Part shown: positions 32,891 through 41,377 of the stretch, piece by piece | Numbering within the stretch: the first letter of the stretch is position 1 | Layout: each line of letters begins with the position of its first letter | Origin: Methylobacterium aerolatum | GTDB lineage: Bacteria > Pseudomonadota > Alphaproteobacteria > Rhizobiales > Beijerinckiaceae | Reading direction: 5' to 3' | DNA: 64,000 bases | NCBI RefSeq assembly: GCF_022179085.1 | Contig: NZ_BPQE01000012.1 | Location: forward strand, 1 to 64,000 | The notes under the pieces: generated by a model | What the model saw: only the letters and a program-made list of their open reading frames with translations | Database searches by the model: none | What the model was told of the DNA's origin: nothing | Translations under genes and position numbers: made by a program

Positions 32891-33580
32891 ATGAGTGAGT
32901 CGTTGCGGATCGTGCCGCAGCCCATGCGGAGGCAGGTCGAGGAGGGTCTGCGGGCCGCGATCGTGAACGGCCGCTTCGCGCCGGGCGAGCACCTGCCGGA
33001 CCGGGTGCTCTGCGACCTGTTCGGCGCGAGCCGCAGCGTGGTCCGCGAGGCGGTGCGGCTCCTGGAGGCAGAGGGCCTCGTCACGGTGCAGCCGAACCGG
33101 GGTCCCTTCGTCGCCCATCTCTCCCCCGAGGAGGCCGCGCAGATCTACGACGTGCGCGGCGTCCTGGAGGCGCTCGCGGGCGAGAGCTTCGCCCGCCACG
33201 CCACGGACGAGGAGCGGGCGGAGCTGCGCGCCGTGTGGGAGGATCTCGCCCGGCGCGGACCGGGGGCGACCCGCGAGGACCTGCTTGCAATCAAGCGCCG
33301 GTTCTACGACGTGCTGCTCGCCGGTGCCCGCAACGCCTACGTGGCGCGGATGCTGGACCAGCTCCTCAACCGCAACATGCAGTTGCGGGCGACCTCCCTC
33401 TCCGATCCCGGCCGCCTCGCCTGGACCGTCAAGGAACTGAAGCGGGTGATCGACGCCATCGACCGGCGCGACCCCGACGAGACCTTCACGGCCTGCCGCG
33501 AGCACGTCCAGCGGGCCGCGGACGTCGCGTTGCGCCTCCTCGCGGCGCACCCCTCTCCGAACGCCGAGGACCGGTCATGA
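32891..33580 (+). CDS. GntR family regulator, FadR subfamily (FCD domain)
   Basis: This 229-residue regulator has an N-terminal winged helix (GRFAPGEHLPDRVLCDLFGASRS and the EAVRLLEAEGLVTV wing, residues about 15-75) and an all-helical FCD effector domain. The FCD helix that usually carries DxxxH metal ligands reads RRFYDVLLAGARN here, so these ligands seem to be missing, while REHVQRAADVAL keeps the later histidine. It is divergent from the CMD-family gene, and the region between holds a palindrome repeated at two other promoters of this cluster. It is therefore the likely controller of the region from about 30 to 39 kb. It overlaps the hydrolase gene by ATGA. Confidence 0.9.
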   Translation: MSESLRIVPQPMRRQVEEGLRAAIVNGRFAPGEHLPDRVLCDLFGASRSVVREAVRLLEAEGLVTVQPNRGPFVAHLSPEEAAQIYDVRGVLEALAGESFARHATDEERAELRAVWEDLARRGPGATREDLLAIKRRFYDVLLAGARNAYVARMLDQLLNRNMQLRATSLSDPGRLAWTVKELKRVIDAIDRRDPDETFTACREHVQRAADVALRLLAAHPSPNAEDRS

Positions 33581-34824
33581 TCCTCCCCCGCCTCGCCGGG
33601 CGGCTCCGGCTCGCGCTCGCCGACCCGGAATTCCTGGCCTCGGCCCGGGGCCTGTCCGTCCGGGTCGCCTTCTCGGTCGAGGGCGCGCGGGTCGATCTGT
33701 CCGTCGCGGACGGGGCGCCCTCGGTCGAGTCCGGTGAGACCGGGCGGGCGGACATCGCGGTCACCGCCACCGCCGCCGCGTGGGAGGAGATCCTGTCCGC
33801 CCGGCCGCCGCGGGGGGCGAGTTCCTTCACGGCATGGCAACTCGCCAACCCGGCGGTCTCGCTGGAGGGCGATCCCCTGCGCATCGCCCAGGCGCGGCCG
33901 GCGCTGGAGCGGCTGGTCGAGATCCTGCGCACGCCGGAGGCGTTGGCGGCGCCGCCGGTCCGGCGCGACGTGCGGCAGATCCGCGGCCGCTACGTCCCGG
34001 CGAGCGCGGCCGGTGCGGACGCGGACCTCTATGTCGAGGAGGCGGGGTCGGGCACGCCCGTCCTTTGCCTGCACACGGCGGGCGCCGATTCACGCCAGTA
34101 CGGCGCCCTCCTGGCCGACACCGACCTCGCCGCGCGCTTCCGGCTCGTGGCCTTCGACCTGCCCTTCCACGGCCGCACGATGCCGCCACCGGACTGGGAC
34201 GGCGGCGCCTACCGGCTCGACGCCGCGACCTACCTCGCCTGGGTGGTGGCCGCCCTGGAGCGGGTCGTCGGCGAGCCCGCGATCCTCGTGGGCTGCTCGA
34301 TGGGGGCGGCGATCGCCCTCGTCGCGGCGGCCGAGCGGCCGGACCTGCTGCGCGGCGTCCTCGCCCTCGAGCCGCCCCTGCGCTCGCCCGGCCGGCGCAA
34401 CCCCTACCTCGCCCACGCCGCCGTCTCGGGCGGCGCGCACAACGCCGCCTACGTACGGGGCCTGATGAGCCCGCTGGGTCCCGTCGGCCACCGACGCCGC
34501 GCCGCCTGGATCTACGCCCAGGGCGGGCCGGGCGTGTACACGGGCGACCTTGCCTTCTACTCGGAGGAGTTCGACGGGCACGTCACGGGGCCGCGGATCG
34601 ACACGGGCCGCGTGCCCGTGACGCTGATGACCGGCGAGTACGATTACTCGGCCACCGTCGCGGACGGCGAGGCGCTGGCCGCCCTGATCCCCGGAAGCCG
34701 TTTCGTGCCCATGCCGGGGCTCGGCCACTTCCCGATGAGCGAGCACCCCGACCTGTTCCGGACGCATGTCGTTCCGGAACTCGACCGGATGGCCGGCGAA
34801 CCGGGCGATCAGAGCCCCAGATAG
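33577..34824 (+). CDS. Fusion protein: SCP2-like N-terminal domain plus alpha/beta hydrolase
   Basis: This 415-residue protein has two parts. Residues 1 to about 125 resemble a sterol-carrier-protein-2-like domain (LADPEFLASARGLSVRVAFS, then a segment ending ANPAVSLEGDPLRIAQARPAL). Residues about 145-410 form an alpha/beta hydrolase: oxyanion region LCLHTAGADSRQYG, nucleophile elbow VGCSMGAAIAL (Ser near 240), Asp in MTGEYDYSA and His in GLGHFPMSEHPD. It is translationally coupled to the GntR gene, so regulator and enzyme are made together. The hydrolase probably opens a lactone, ester or carbon-carbon bond in the cluster's pathway. The last 16 bases overlap the convergent LivF gene. Confidence 0.85.
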   Translation: MILPRLAGRLRLALADPEFLASARGLSVRVAFSVEGARVDLSVADGAPSVESGETGRADIAVTATAAAWEEILSARPPRGASSFTAWQLANPAVSLEGDPLRIAQARPALERLVEILRTPEALAAPPVRRDVRQIRGRYVPASAAGADADLYVEEAGSGTPVLCLHTAGADSRQYGALLADTDLAARFRLVAFDLPFHGRTMPPPDWDGGAYRLDAATYLAWVVAALERVVGEPAILVGCSMGAAIALVAAAERPDLLRGVLALEPPLRSPGRRNPYLAHAAVSGGAHNAAYVRGLMSPLGPVGHRRRAAWIYAQGGPGVYTGDLAFYSEEFDGHVTGPRIDTGRVPVTLMTGEYDYSATVADGEALAALIPGSRFVPMPGLGHFPMSEHPDLFRTHVVPELDRMAGEPGDQSPR

Positions 34825-35525
34825 GCTTCCCGCACCCGGGGATCGTCGCGCAGGGCCGCCGCGCTGCCCTCCAGGGCGACGCGACCGCTCTCCAGCACGA
34901 GGCCGCGCGTCGCCACCGACAGGGCGAGCTGCGTGTTCTGCTCGACGAGGAGGATGGCGGTGCCGCCCGCGTGGATCTTGACCAGGGCGGCGTGCAGCTC
35001 CTCCACCACCATGGGGGCGAGGCCGTGGCTCGGCTCGTCCAGCATGAGGAGGCGCGGGGCCAGCATCAGCGCGCGGCCGACGGCGACCATCTGCTGCTCG
35101 CCGCCCGACATGGAGCCCGCGCGCTGCGTCCGCCGCTCCCGGAGGCGGGGGAAGAGCGCGAAGATCTCCTCCATCCGGCTCGGGATGGCCGGATCGGTGC
35201 GGCAGGTGAAGGCGCCGGTGAGCAGGTTGTCCTCGACGCTCATGTCCGGGAAGACGTGCCGGCCCTCCGGCACGTGGGCGATGCCCAGCGCCGGCACCCT
35301 GTGGGCCGGCATCCGCATCAGGTCCTGGCCCCCGAAGGCGATCGTGCCCGCCGAGCGGGGCACGAGGCGGGAGATCGTGCGCAGCAGCGTCGACTTGCCG
35401 GCGGTGTTCGCGCCGATGACGCAAACGAACTCGCCCGGTCCGACGGAGAGCGACACGCCCCGCAGGACCTCGACCCTGTCGTAGCGCGCCGTGACGTTCG
35501 CGACGGTGAGCAGGTCAGCCGACAT
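34809..35525 (-). CDS. Liv-type ABC transporter ATP-binding protein, LivF family
   Basis: This 238-residue ATPase has Walker A GANTAGKST (variant of GPNGAGKST that still fits GxxxxGKS), LivF-type Q-loop segment IAHVPEGRHVFPDMSVEDN, signature MSGGEQQMVAVGRAL, Walker B LLMLDEPSHGLAP and switch LVEQNTQLAL. It is the last gene of the second Liv operon, overlaps livG by 11 bases upstream, and overlaps the convergent hydrolase gene by 16 bases. Confidence 0.93.
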   Translation of the reverse strand: MSADLLTVANVTARYDRVEVLRGVSLSVGPGEFVCVIGANTAGKSTLLRTISRLVPRSAGTIAFGGQDLMRMPAHRVPALGIAHVPEGRHVFPDMSVEDNLLTGAFTCRTDPAIPSRMEEIFALFPRLRERRTQRAGSMSGGEQQMVAVGRALMLAPRLLMLDEPSHGLAPMVVEELHAALVKIHAGGTAILLVEQNTQLALSVATRGLVLESGRVALEGSAAALRDDPRVREAYLGL

Positions 35526-36243
35526 ATTCGCGTCCGAGATAGGCGGCGACGACGTCCGGGTGCCGGGCGATCTCGGCCGGGCTGCCGCTGGCCAGCAACC
35601 GGCCGAAGGAGAGGGCGACGATCCGGTCGCACAGCGCCATCACCGTCTTCATGTGATGCTCGACCACGATGAGCGTCAGCCCCTCCGCCCGGAGCTGGCG
35701 CAGGAGGGCGACGATCTCGGCGGTCTCGGCGTGGTTCAGGGCGGCCATCACCTCGTCGAGGAGGAGGACGGTCGGCTCGGTGGCCAAGGCCCGGGCCACC
35801 TCCACCCGCGCCCGTTCCGGGAAGGAGAGGTCGCCCGCCTTCTTGTCCGCGATGCCCGTGAGCCCGACACGCGCGAGGCACTCGGCGGCGAAGGCGCGCG
35901 CGCCCGCCACGTCCCGCCGCAGCAGGCCGCCGATCAGCACGTTGTCGAGCACGCTCGCATCGGCGAACAGGGCGACGTTCTGGAAGGTCTTGGTCAGGCC
36001 CAGCGCCGCCACGCGGTGGGGCGCCAGCCGGGCGATCTCGCGCCCCCCGAGGAGGATCGAGCCGGAATCGATCCGGTGCAGGCCGACGAGGGCGCTGAAC
36101 AGCGTCGTCTTGCCCGCCCCGTTCGGGCCGATCAGCCCTAGGATCTCGCCCCGGCGCACGTCGAAGGTGACGTCGCCCAGCGCCTGGAGGCCGCCGAAGC
36201 GCTTCGAGACGCCCCGGAGGGAGAGGATCGGTTCGGCGCTCAC
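35515..36243 (-). CDS. Liv-type ABC transporter ATP-binding protein, LivG family
   Basis: This 242-residue ATPase has Walker A GPNGAGKTTLF, the LivG segment LGLTKTFQNVALFADASVLDN, signature DLSFPERARVEVARAL (LSFPE in place of LSGGQ), Walker B TVLLLDEVMAALNH and switch VVEHHMKTV. The GTG start overlaps the livM stop (GTGA). The frame runs upstream into livM, but homology begins at 36243. The LSF-type signature keeps its first serine, in contrast to the LPQAD version in the other LivG of this window. Confidence 0.92.
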   Translation of the reverse strand: MSAEPILSLRGVSKRFGGLQALGDVTFDVRRGEILGLIGPNGAGKTTLFSALVGLHRIDSGSILLGGREIARLAPHRVAALGLTKTFQNVALFADASVLDNVLIGGLLRRDVAGARAFAAECLARVGLTGIADKKAGDLSFPERARVEVARALATEPTVLLLDEVMAALNHAETAEIVALLRQLRAEGLTLIVVEHHMKTVMALCDRIVALSFGRLLASGSPAEIARHPDVVAAYLGREYVG

Positions 36244-37211
36244 GGCGTGCCCTTCCCCTTGCGGCGCCACCGTTGTCCCAGTGTCGCGAGGCCGTGCGGC
36301 TGGATGAGGATCACGGCGATGAGGATGAGCCCGTAGGCGAAGCCCGACAGGCCGGCGACCTGGCTCGACAGGAACAGGTTCGCCGCCTCCTCCAGGGGGA
36401 TGATGACGAGCGCCCCGATGATCGGGCCGACGACGGTGCCGACGCCGCCGACGATGGCGATGAGCGCGACCCGGATGGAGACCGGCGCGGCGCCGAACAC
36501 GGTATCGGGATCGAAGAAGAAGTTGAGCTGCGCGAACAGGGTGCCCGTCATGGCCATCAGGCCCCCCGACACCACGGAGGCGATCAGCTTGGTGCGGGCC
36601 GTGTTCACGCCCACCACCTCGGCCGCGTCCACGTTCTCCCGCACCGCCCGGAGGCGGTAGCCCAGCGCCGAGCGCTTGATGGCGACGAAGACGCCCGTGA
36701 CGAGGCAGAGGGCGGCCAGCGCGATGTAGTAGTGCGGCAGCGTCGATTTGAAGTTGAACAGCCAGAGGGAATCGGGGGCGAAGGGCACCGAGATGCCCGC
36801 CGGTCCGCCGGTCAGCCCCGACCAGGAATTGGCGACGACCCGCATCACCTCCCCGAAGGCGAGCGTCGCGAGGGCGAAGTAATGGCCCGAGAGCCGCATC
36901 GTCGGCAGGCTGATGAGCGCCGCCGCGGCGGCGCCGAGGACCCCGCCCGCGAGCATCCCGATCCAGGGCGAGAGGCCGACATGCACGAGGAGGAGCGTCG
37001 AGGTGTAGGCGCCGATGCCGAAGAACGCCGCGTGGCCGAGCGACATCTGGTTGGCGAGCCCGCCCACCACGTTCCAGCTCTGCGCCATGGCGCCGAACAG
37101 GAAGACCAGCGTCGCGACGCGGATGGCGTAGCCCTGCGGATCGAGCCCGAGGGGCAGGGCGAGGGCGGCCGCCAGGGAGGCGGCCGCGCCGAGGGCGAGG
37201 GGCCGGCTCAT
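36240..37211 (-). CDS. Liv-type ABC transporter permease, LivM family
   Basis: This 323-residue permease has LivM marks AQSWNVVGGLANQMSLGHAA, LATLAFGEVMRVVANSWSGL, TGGPAGISVPF, the cytoplasmic loop GYRLRAVRENVDAAEVVGVN and VGGVGTVVGPIIGALVIIPLEE. The ATG overlaps the livH stop (ATGA). It forms the channel with LivH for the ligand captured by the binding protein encoded at 38079-39299. Confidence 0.93.
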   Translation of the reverse strand: MSRPLALGAAASLAAALALPLGLDPQGYAIRVATLVFLFGAMAQSWNVVGGLANQMSLGHAAFFGIGAYTSTLLLVHVGLSPWIGMLAGGVLGAAAAALISLPTMRLSGHYFALATLAFGEVMRVVANSWSGLTGGPAGISVPFAPDSLWLFNFKSTLPHYYIALAALCLVTGVFVAIKRSALGYRLRAVRENVDAAEVVGVNTARTKLIASVVSGGLMAMTGTLFAQLNFFFDPDTVFGAAPVSIRVALIAIVGGVGTVVGPIIGALVIIPLEEAANLFLSSQVAGLSGFAYGLILIAVILIQPHGLATLGQRWRRKGKGTP

Positions 37212-38071
37212 CGGCGTGCTCCGAGCAGTCCCTCGGGCCGGAGCGCGAGCACCGCGATGAAGACGCAGAACAGGACGAGGTTCTGCAACTGGATCGGGAA
37301 GACGAGGCCCGACAGGGATTGGACGATGCCGACGAACAGGCCACCGACCACCGCGCCGGCGATGGAACCGAGCCCGCCGATGACGACCACCGTGAACATC
37401 AGCACGACGAACTGGCCGCCGACCGTGGGCGAGACCGTCAGGTAGGGCAGGATCACGGCGCCGCCGAAGGCGGTGAGGCCGACGCCCAGCCCGAAGGCGA
37501 GGCGCCGCATCGCGTCCGCGTCGATCCCCGAGAGCCGGGCCGCCATCGGATCCTGCGCGGTGGCCCGCATGGCCCGCCCGTAGGGGCTCGCCCGCAGGAA
37601 CCACCACAGCGCCAGCCCGGAGACGGCGGACGCCGCGAAGGCGAGGAGGTAGGGGACGCTCACGAAGAGCGGCCCGAGCCTCAGCGCCTCCGCCTGATAG
37701 GGCGTCGAGACCGAGCGGTAGTCGGATCCGAACAGGAGGAGCGCCCCGTTCTCCAGGACGATGAGCAGCCCGACCGTCAGGAAGATCTGCGCGACCGGGG
37801 GGGCGTTCATCACCCGGCGGAGCAGGAGTTCCTGCGTCAACATCCCGATCCCGCCCACCACCACGAAGGCGATGGGCGCCGCGAGCAGCGGATCCAGGCC
37901 GCAATAGGCCCAGAGGAACCACGCCACGAACATCCCGAGCATCAGGAACTCGGCCTGCGCGAAGTTCACGATGCCCATCACGCCGAAGACGAGGGTGAGG
38001 CCGATCGAGATCACGGCGTAGACGCCGCCGATCATCACGCCGTCGAGGACGGCCTGGGTCAGGGCGAGCAT
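37208..38071 (-). CDS. Liv-type ABC transporter permease, LivH family
   Basis: This 287-residue permease starts MLALTQAVLDGVMIGGVYAV and continues with FGVMGIVNFAQAEFLMLGMF, the conserved LivH opening. RAMRATAQDPMAARLSGIDAD is the cytoplasmic loop, and VVIGGLGSIAGAVVGGLFVG lies near the end. It begins seven bases after the binding-protein stop, within a single operon SBP-livH-livM-livG-livF on the minus strand. Confidence 0.93.
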   Translation of the reverse strand: MLALTQAVLDGVMIGGVYAVISIGLTLVFGVMGIVNFAQAEFLMLGMFVAWFLWAYCGLDPLLAAPIAFVVVGGIGMLTQELLLRRVMNAPPVAQIFLTVGLLIVLENGALLLFGSDYRSVSTPYQAEALRLGPLFVSVPYLLAFAASAVSGLALWWFLRASPYGRAMRATAQDPMAARLSGIDADAMRRLAFGLGVGLTAFGGAVILPYLTVSPTVGGQFVVLMFTVVVIGGLGSIAGAVVGGLFVGIVQSLSGLVFPIQLQNLVLFCVFIAVLALRPEGLLGARR

Positions 38072-38078
38072 CTGCGCG

Positions 38079-39299
38079 TCAGCTCTGCCAGAGGGCCTTG
38101 CCCTTCGCGTACGGCTCCGGCCACACGGTCACGAGCTCCTTCTGCCGCCATTGCACCATCACCGGCACGGAGAGCGTGTTGAGGCCGTTGGCGTCGAACT
38201 GGACGGCGCCGCCCGTCATGGCCCGGGTCCAGCCGCCCTCGAACCGGGCGCCCGCCAGGGCGGCGCGGATGGCGGCGGGATCGGCCTTGCCTGCCTTCTC
38301 GATGGCCTTCGCGAGCACGTCCATGCAGACGGCGTGCTCCAGCGCCTCGTGGACCATGAAGTAGCCGTAGCGCTTGCGGAAGCGCTCCGTCAGGTCCGGC
38401 GCGAGATCGTAGTTGGCGGGTGCCACCGACAGCACGCCCTCGGCGAAGGGGCCGAGGCCCTTCTCGAAATCCGGGATCACGTAGCCGGCGGCGCCGCCGA
38501 TGGCCGGGATGGTGATGCCCTGCTGGCGCATCACCCGGATGATCTGCAGGCTGTCGCTCAGATAGGAGACCGGGAAGACCGCCTGGGCGTTCGAGGCCCT
38601 GAGCTTGTTGATGAGGGGCGTGACGTCGGTGATCCCGAGGGGGTAGGCGTCGTCCATCACGATCTGGACGCCCGCCCGCTTGGCGCCCTCGCGCAGGCCC
38701 ACCGCCTGGGCGGTGCCGTAGGCCGTGTCCTCGTACATGATGGCGACGCGTTCCAGGGTCTGCCCGGCCGCCTTGGCGATGGCCAGCGTGCCGTCGAACT
38801 GCGCGGCGCCGATCACCGAAGCCTTGGCGACCACCTGGAACACGTTCTTGAAGCCGCGGCCCGTCACTTGGTCGGCGAAGGACATGGTGAGCAGCGGCAC
38901 GTCCCGGCGCTCCGTCACCTCCGAGATGGCGATGGTGAGCGAGGAGGCGAAGGCGCCGAGAATCGCGCTGACGCGGTTCTGGGTGATCATCCGCTGGGCG
39001 ACGTTCGCGGCGTTGGTCGGCGTCGAGGTGGAATCCGCGATGACGAGGTTGATCCTGGCGCCGCCGAGCGCCTTGATCCCGCCCGCCGCATTGATCTCTT
39101 CGGCCACGAGTTCGATCCCGTTGCGGGAGTTCACGCCGAACTGGGCGTTCGCCCCCGAGAGCGGCACGGCGACGCCGACATTGACGGTCTCGGCCGCCCA
39201 GGCGCTCCGCATCAGGGCCGGCGTCGAGATGGCCCCGGCGAGACCCGCCAGCGCCGCGCGGCGCGTCGGACGCGCTCCTCCGCTCACCCGATCCGCCAT
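38079..39299 (-). CDS. Liv-type ABC transporter substrate-binding protein
   Basis: This 406-residue periplasmic binding protein has a likely twin-arginine signal (PTRRAALAGLAGAIS, cleavage near RSAWAAE). NVGVAVPLSGANAQFGVNSR opens the type I binding fold, and MYEDTAYGTAQAVGLREGAK lies at the hinge region. GGAGGGAGG precedes the ATG. The conserved palindrome at 39423-39437 lies about 125 bases upstream, which links this importer to the GntR-regulated enzyme genes. The ligand is unknown. Confidence 0.93.
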   Translation of the reverse strand: MADRVSGGARPTRRAALAGLAGAISTPALMRSAWAAETVNVGVAVPLSGANAQFGVNSRNGIELVAEEINAAGGIKALGGARINLVIADSTSTPTNAANVAQRMITQNRVSAILGAFASSLTIAISEVTERRDVPLLTMSFADQVTGRGFKNVFQVVAKASVIGAAQFDGTLAIAKAAGQTLERVAIMYEDTAYGTAQAVGLREGAKRAGVQIVMDDAYPLGITDVTPLINKLRASNAQAVFPVSYLSDSLQIIRVMRQQGITIPAIGGAAGYVIPDFEKGLGPFAEGVLSVAPANYDLAPDLTERFRKRYGYFMVHEALEHAVCMDVLAKAIEKAGKADPAAIRAALAGARFEGGWTRAMTGGAVQFDANGLNTLSVPVMVQWRQKELVTVWPEPYAKGKALWQS

Positions 39300-39922
39300 G
39301 GTATCCTCCCTCCGAGCCTTCGGGACCGATCCCGGCCCCGCGGAGGGGATGGCCGCGCCCGCACCATGCCCCGCCCGGGGGCGTGAGTGGCTGGACGGTC
39401 CGCGATGTCTCCCCCGCTTTCTGTCAGATTGTCTGACTGTTTCCGCAAAAGCAACGCCCCTGAAGGCGATTTCCGCGACGAATCGCGGGGTCTCTACGCG
39501 AGGGGCGGGTTCGGATCGATGGGGAGTTCGCGGATTGTCTGGCGATCATGCCGCTGACCCTACCGCCTGAAGGCGACCGGGTTGAACGCCAGACCGTTCT
39601 GGATGAAGGCCCGGAACCGGGTGTCGTGCCCTCCATGCATCGTCTCCGTGTTGGAGACCGTCTCGGGTGGGGGCTTGGCCTTGGCGGCGCTCGAACTCTT
39701 CTCGATCGCGGGCCTGCGCTGAGTGAGGCCGCCTGATGGAAGCTCCTCAGATGAGGTCGTCCGCATCGTGGCTCCGGATCGCGCGTCGGGTCCCGGAAGA
39801 GGTCCGACCTCTCGCAGGGGAAGGCCGGTGAAGGCCCGCGTTGCGGTTGCAGGCCGGCACCGGATCGGGGCGGCGGGTCCGGTGGGGGGCGACGGCCCCG
39901 GGCGAACGGTATGCGTGCGCCG
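39300..39922. other. Intergenic region between the second Liv operon and the glycosyltransferase gene
   Basis: This 623-base gap contains the palindromic operator at 39423 and probably the promoter of the Liv operon. A 68-codon minus-strand frame (39560-39766, ATG start, ending GLAFNPVAFRR) is the only frame that looks faintly protein-like. Its N-terminal half is low-complexity and no relative was recognised, so it is not called as a gene. Nothing else was identified. Confidence 0.5.
39423..39437. promoter_or_regulatory. Putative GntR/FadR-type operator upstream of the second Liv operon
   Basis: GTCAGATTGTCTGAC is a perfect 6-3-6 palindrome. Together with the preceding T it matches the minus strand of the element at 32731-32751 with one mismatch over 16 bases. 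A related GATTGTCTGGC segment occurs at 39533-39543, flanked by GAT and ATC. The distance to the binding-protein start (about 125 bases) fits a promoter with a long leader. No clear -35/-10 pair was recognised. Confidence 0.55.
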
Positions 39923-40933
39923 TCAACGACGAAGAAGCGCGAAAGTCAGATCCTTCGCCATCGATCGCCACCGGGGGCGGCCGTTGTGGACCGCCCGATA
40001 GGTCCCCCCTGCGACCCGGGCCGAGAGGCGCCGGAGCGCTTCGGCGCGCGTCCCGGCCCGGTAGATCGCGTCGCGCTCGTCGAGCTGCCTCAGCGCGCTG
40101 CGGAAGAAGGCGACCGCCCGCGCCCGATCAAAGAGCGGGAACGACTCGGCCGTCGTGTCCGGGAGCCGCTCGACGACATCGATCATACCGGACGTGGCGG
40201 TCCTGTAGACGCTCGACTTGTCGGCGATCGATTCCAGCTTCTCGATCCGCTTGCGCTCTCCGTTGCCGAACAGGTTGTTCTCGTGTTGGCGATAGCGGAC
40301 CAAGGGGACATCGATCTCGACGATCCGCCCGACGACCTGTGACAGGAACATCACCCATCGGTCGTGGGCAAGGAGTTCGTCGGGGTCGATAAAATCGATG
40401 AAGCGATCATCGAGATCCCACAGATCGAGCAGATCGCGGCGAAACACCATCGAGAAGCCGAAGAAGGTCCCCCAGGGGTCGTAGCTCAGGGGCGGCACCA
40501 CGCCGTGACGCTTGATCCCCTGCCGGAAGGGGCCGAGATCGCGATTGTCGGAATCCACGCTGACGGCGGCATGGACGATCATCGAAACCGTGCGATCCTC
40601 CATGTGGCGGGAACAGAGCTCGAGTTTCCTCGGGTCCCAGATGTCGTCCTGATCGCAGAAGGCGACGAAGCGGCCCGAGGCCGAGAGGGCGGCTCTCAGG
40701 AAATTGGTGCGATAGCCCAGCGCCGGCACGTTCCGGATGATCTTGAACGTGATCGTGCCCGCGGACAAAAAATCCTGGACGATCTTGAGTGTATCGTCCG
40801 TCGAGGCATCGTCGGAAACGATGATTTCGAGCGGTGGGACGGTCTGGTGGAGAAGAGTATCGAGTTGCTGCCGGATGAATCTCGAACCATTATGCGTCGC
40901 GAGAACAATAGAAATTCCATGTTCATACGGCAT
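39923..40933 (-). CDS. Family 2 glycosyltransferase
   Basis: This protein of about 336 residues has a GT-A fold N-terminal domain: GISIVLATHNGSRFIRQQLD, IIVSDDASTDDTL, the metal-binding DQDD in VAFCDQDDIWDP and a later HDRW-like segment LAHDRWVMFLSQVVG. It resembles rhamnosyl- or galactosyltransferases of polysaccharide synthesis. The ATG at 40933 has AAGGT upstream. The ATG at 40975 would add 14 residues without a ribosome binding site. It stands alone, without other polysaccharide genes, and its 5' end and upstream region are clearly less GC-rich than the surroundings, which suggests horizontal acquisition. It may decorate a surface polysaccharide. Confidence 0.9.
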   Translation of the reverse strand: MPYEHGISIVLATHNGSRFIRQQLDTLLHQTVPPLEIIVSDDASTDDTLKIVQDFLSAGTITFKIIRNVPALGYRTNFLRAALSASGRFVAFCDQDDIWDPRKLELCSRHMEDRTVSMIVHAAVSVDSDNRDLGPFRQGIKRHGVVPPLSYDPWGTFFGFSMVFRRDLLDLWDLDDRFIDFIDPDELLAHDRWVMFLSQVVGRIVEIDVPLVRYRQHENNLFGNGERKRIEKLESIADKSSVYRTATSGMIDVVERLPDTTAESFPLFDRARAVAFFRSALRQLDERDAIYRAGTRAEALRRLSARVAGGTYRAVHNGRPRWRSMAKDLTFALLRR

Positions 40934-41377
40934 GCTGTCTACCTTGCGGACAAAATGAGCATCGTGCGCTGCCATGTGCAGAGAGACGGACGTGTCGGGT
41001 TATCGGTTCTTCGTTCCGCAGCGTTTCGAGCGGCATGCAGCGCTCTCTGAACATCGGTCGCTCTGATGTGTCACGGGTGTTGGCTCATGTGGTCCCTGTG
41101 CTTCGTGTGCCTGCCTGTTTTATAGCTCCGAAATAAAGAAAAGAACTGTTCCGTCGCAAATCAACGGGGTGTTTGTGCCGTGCATTTTCATAATCTCTTC
41201 ATGGAATGCAAGGGTGCCCGTGAGCGTGTGGGTCCATCGGCGTCGGTCCTTTGGCGGGGTCCGCTTCGACGAGTCGGGGGGCGTGGGCGCGGATTATCGC
41301 AAATCCGCCCCGTCCGGTCATGCGGGCGGTGACGCCATTCGGCGACGTCCCGCCACGTCCCGTCGTGGTTGAGGCGG
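40934..41377. other. AT-richer intergenic region upstream of the glycosyltransferase gene
   Basis: This gap of about 440 bases contains the most AT-rich stretch of the left part of the window (about 41110-41165, with AAATAAAGAAAAGAACTG). It probably contains the promoter of the glycosyltransferase gene. A 67-codon plus-strand frame at 41169-41372 has no family sequence and is unlikely to be a gene. No RNA gene was recognised. Confidence 0.45.

Noticed and set aside
39560-39766. 68-codon minus-strand ORF in the intergenic region
   Set aside because: Only its end (HDTRFRAFIQNGLAFNPVAFRR region) looks protein-like. There is no ribosome binding site and no known relative, so it is mentioned only in the gap description.
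41169-41372. 67-codon plus-strand ORF upstream of the secretion genes
   Set aside because: It has no family sequence or ribosome binding site, and its second half has chance-frame composition.
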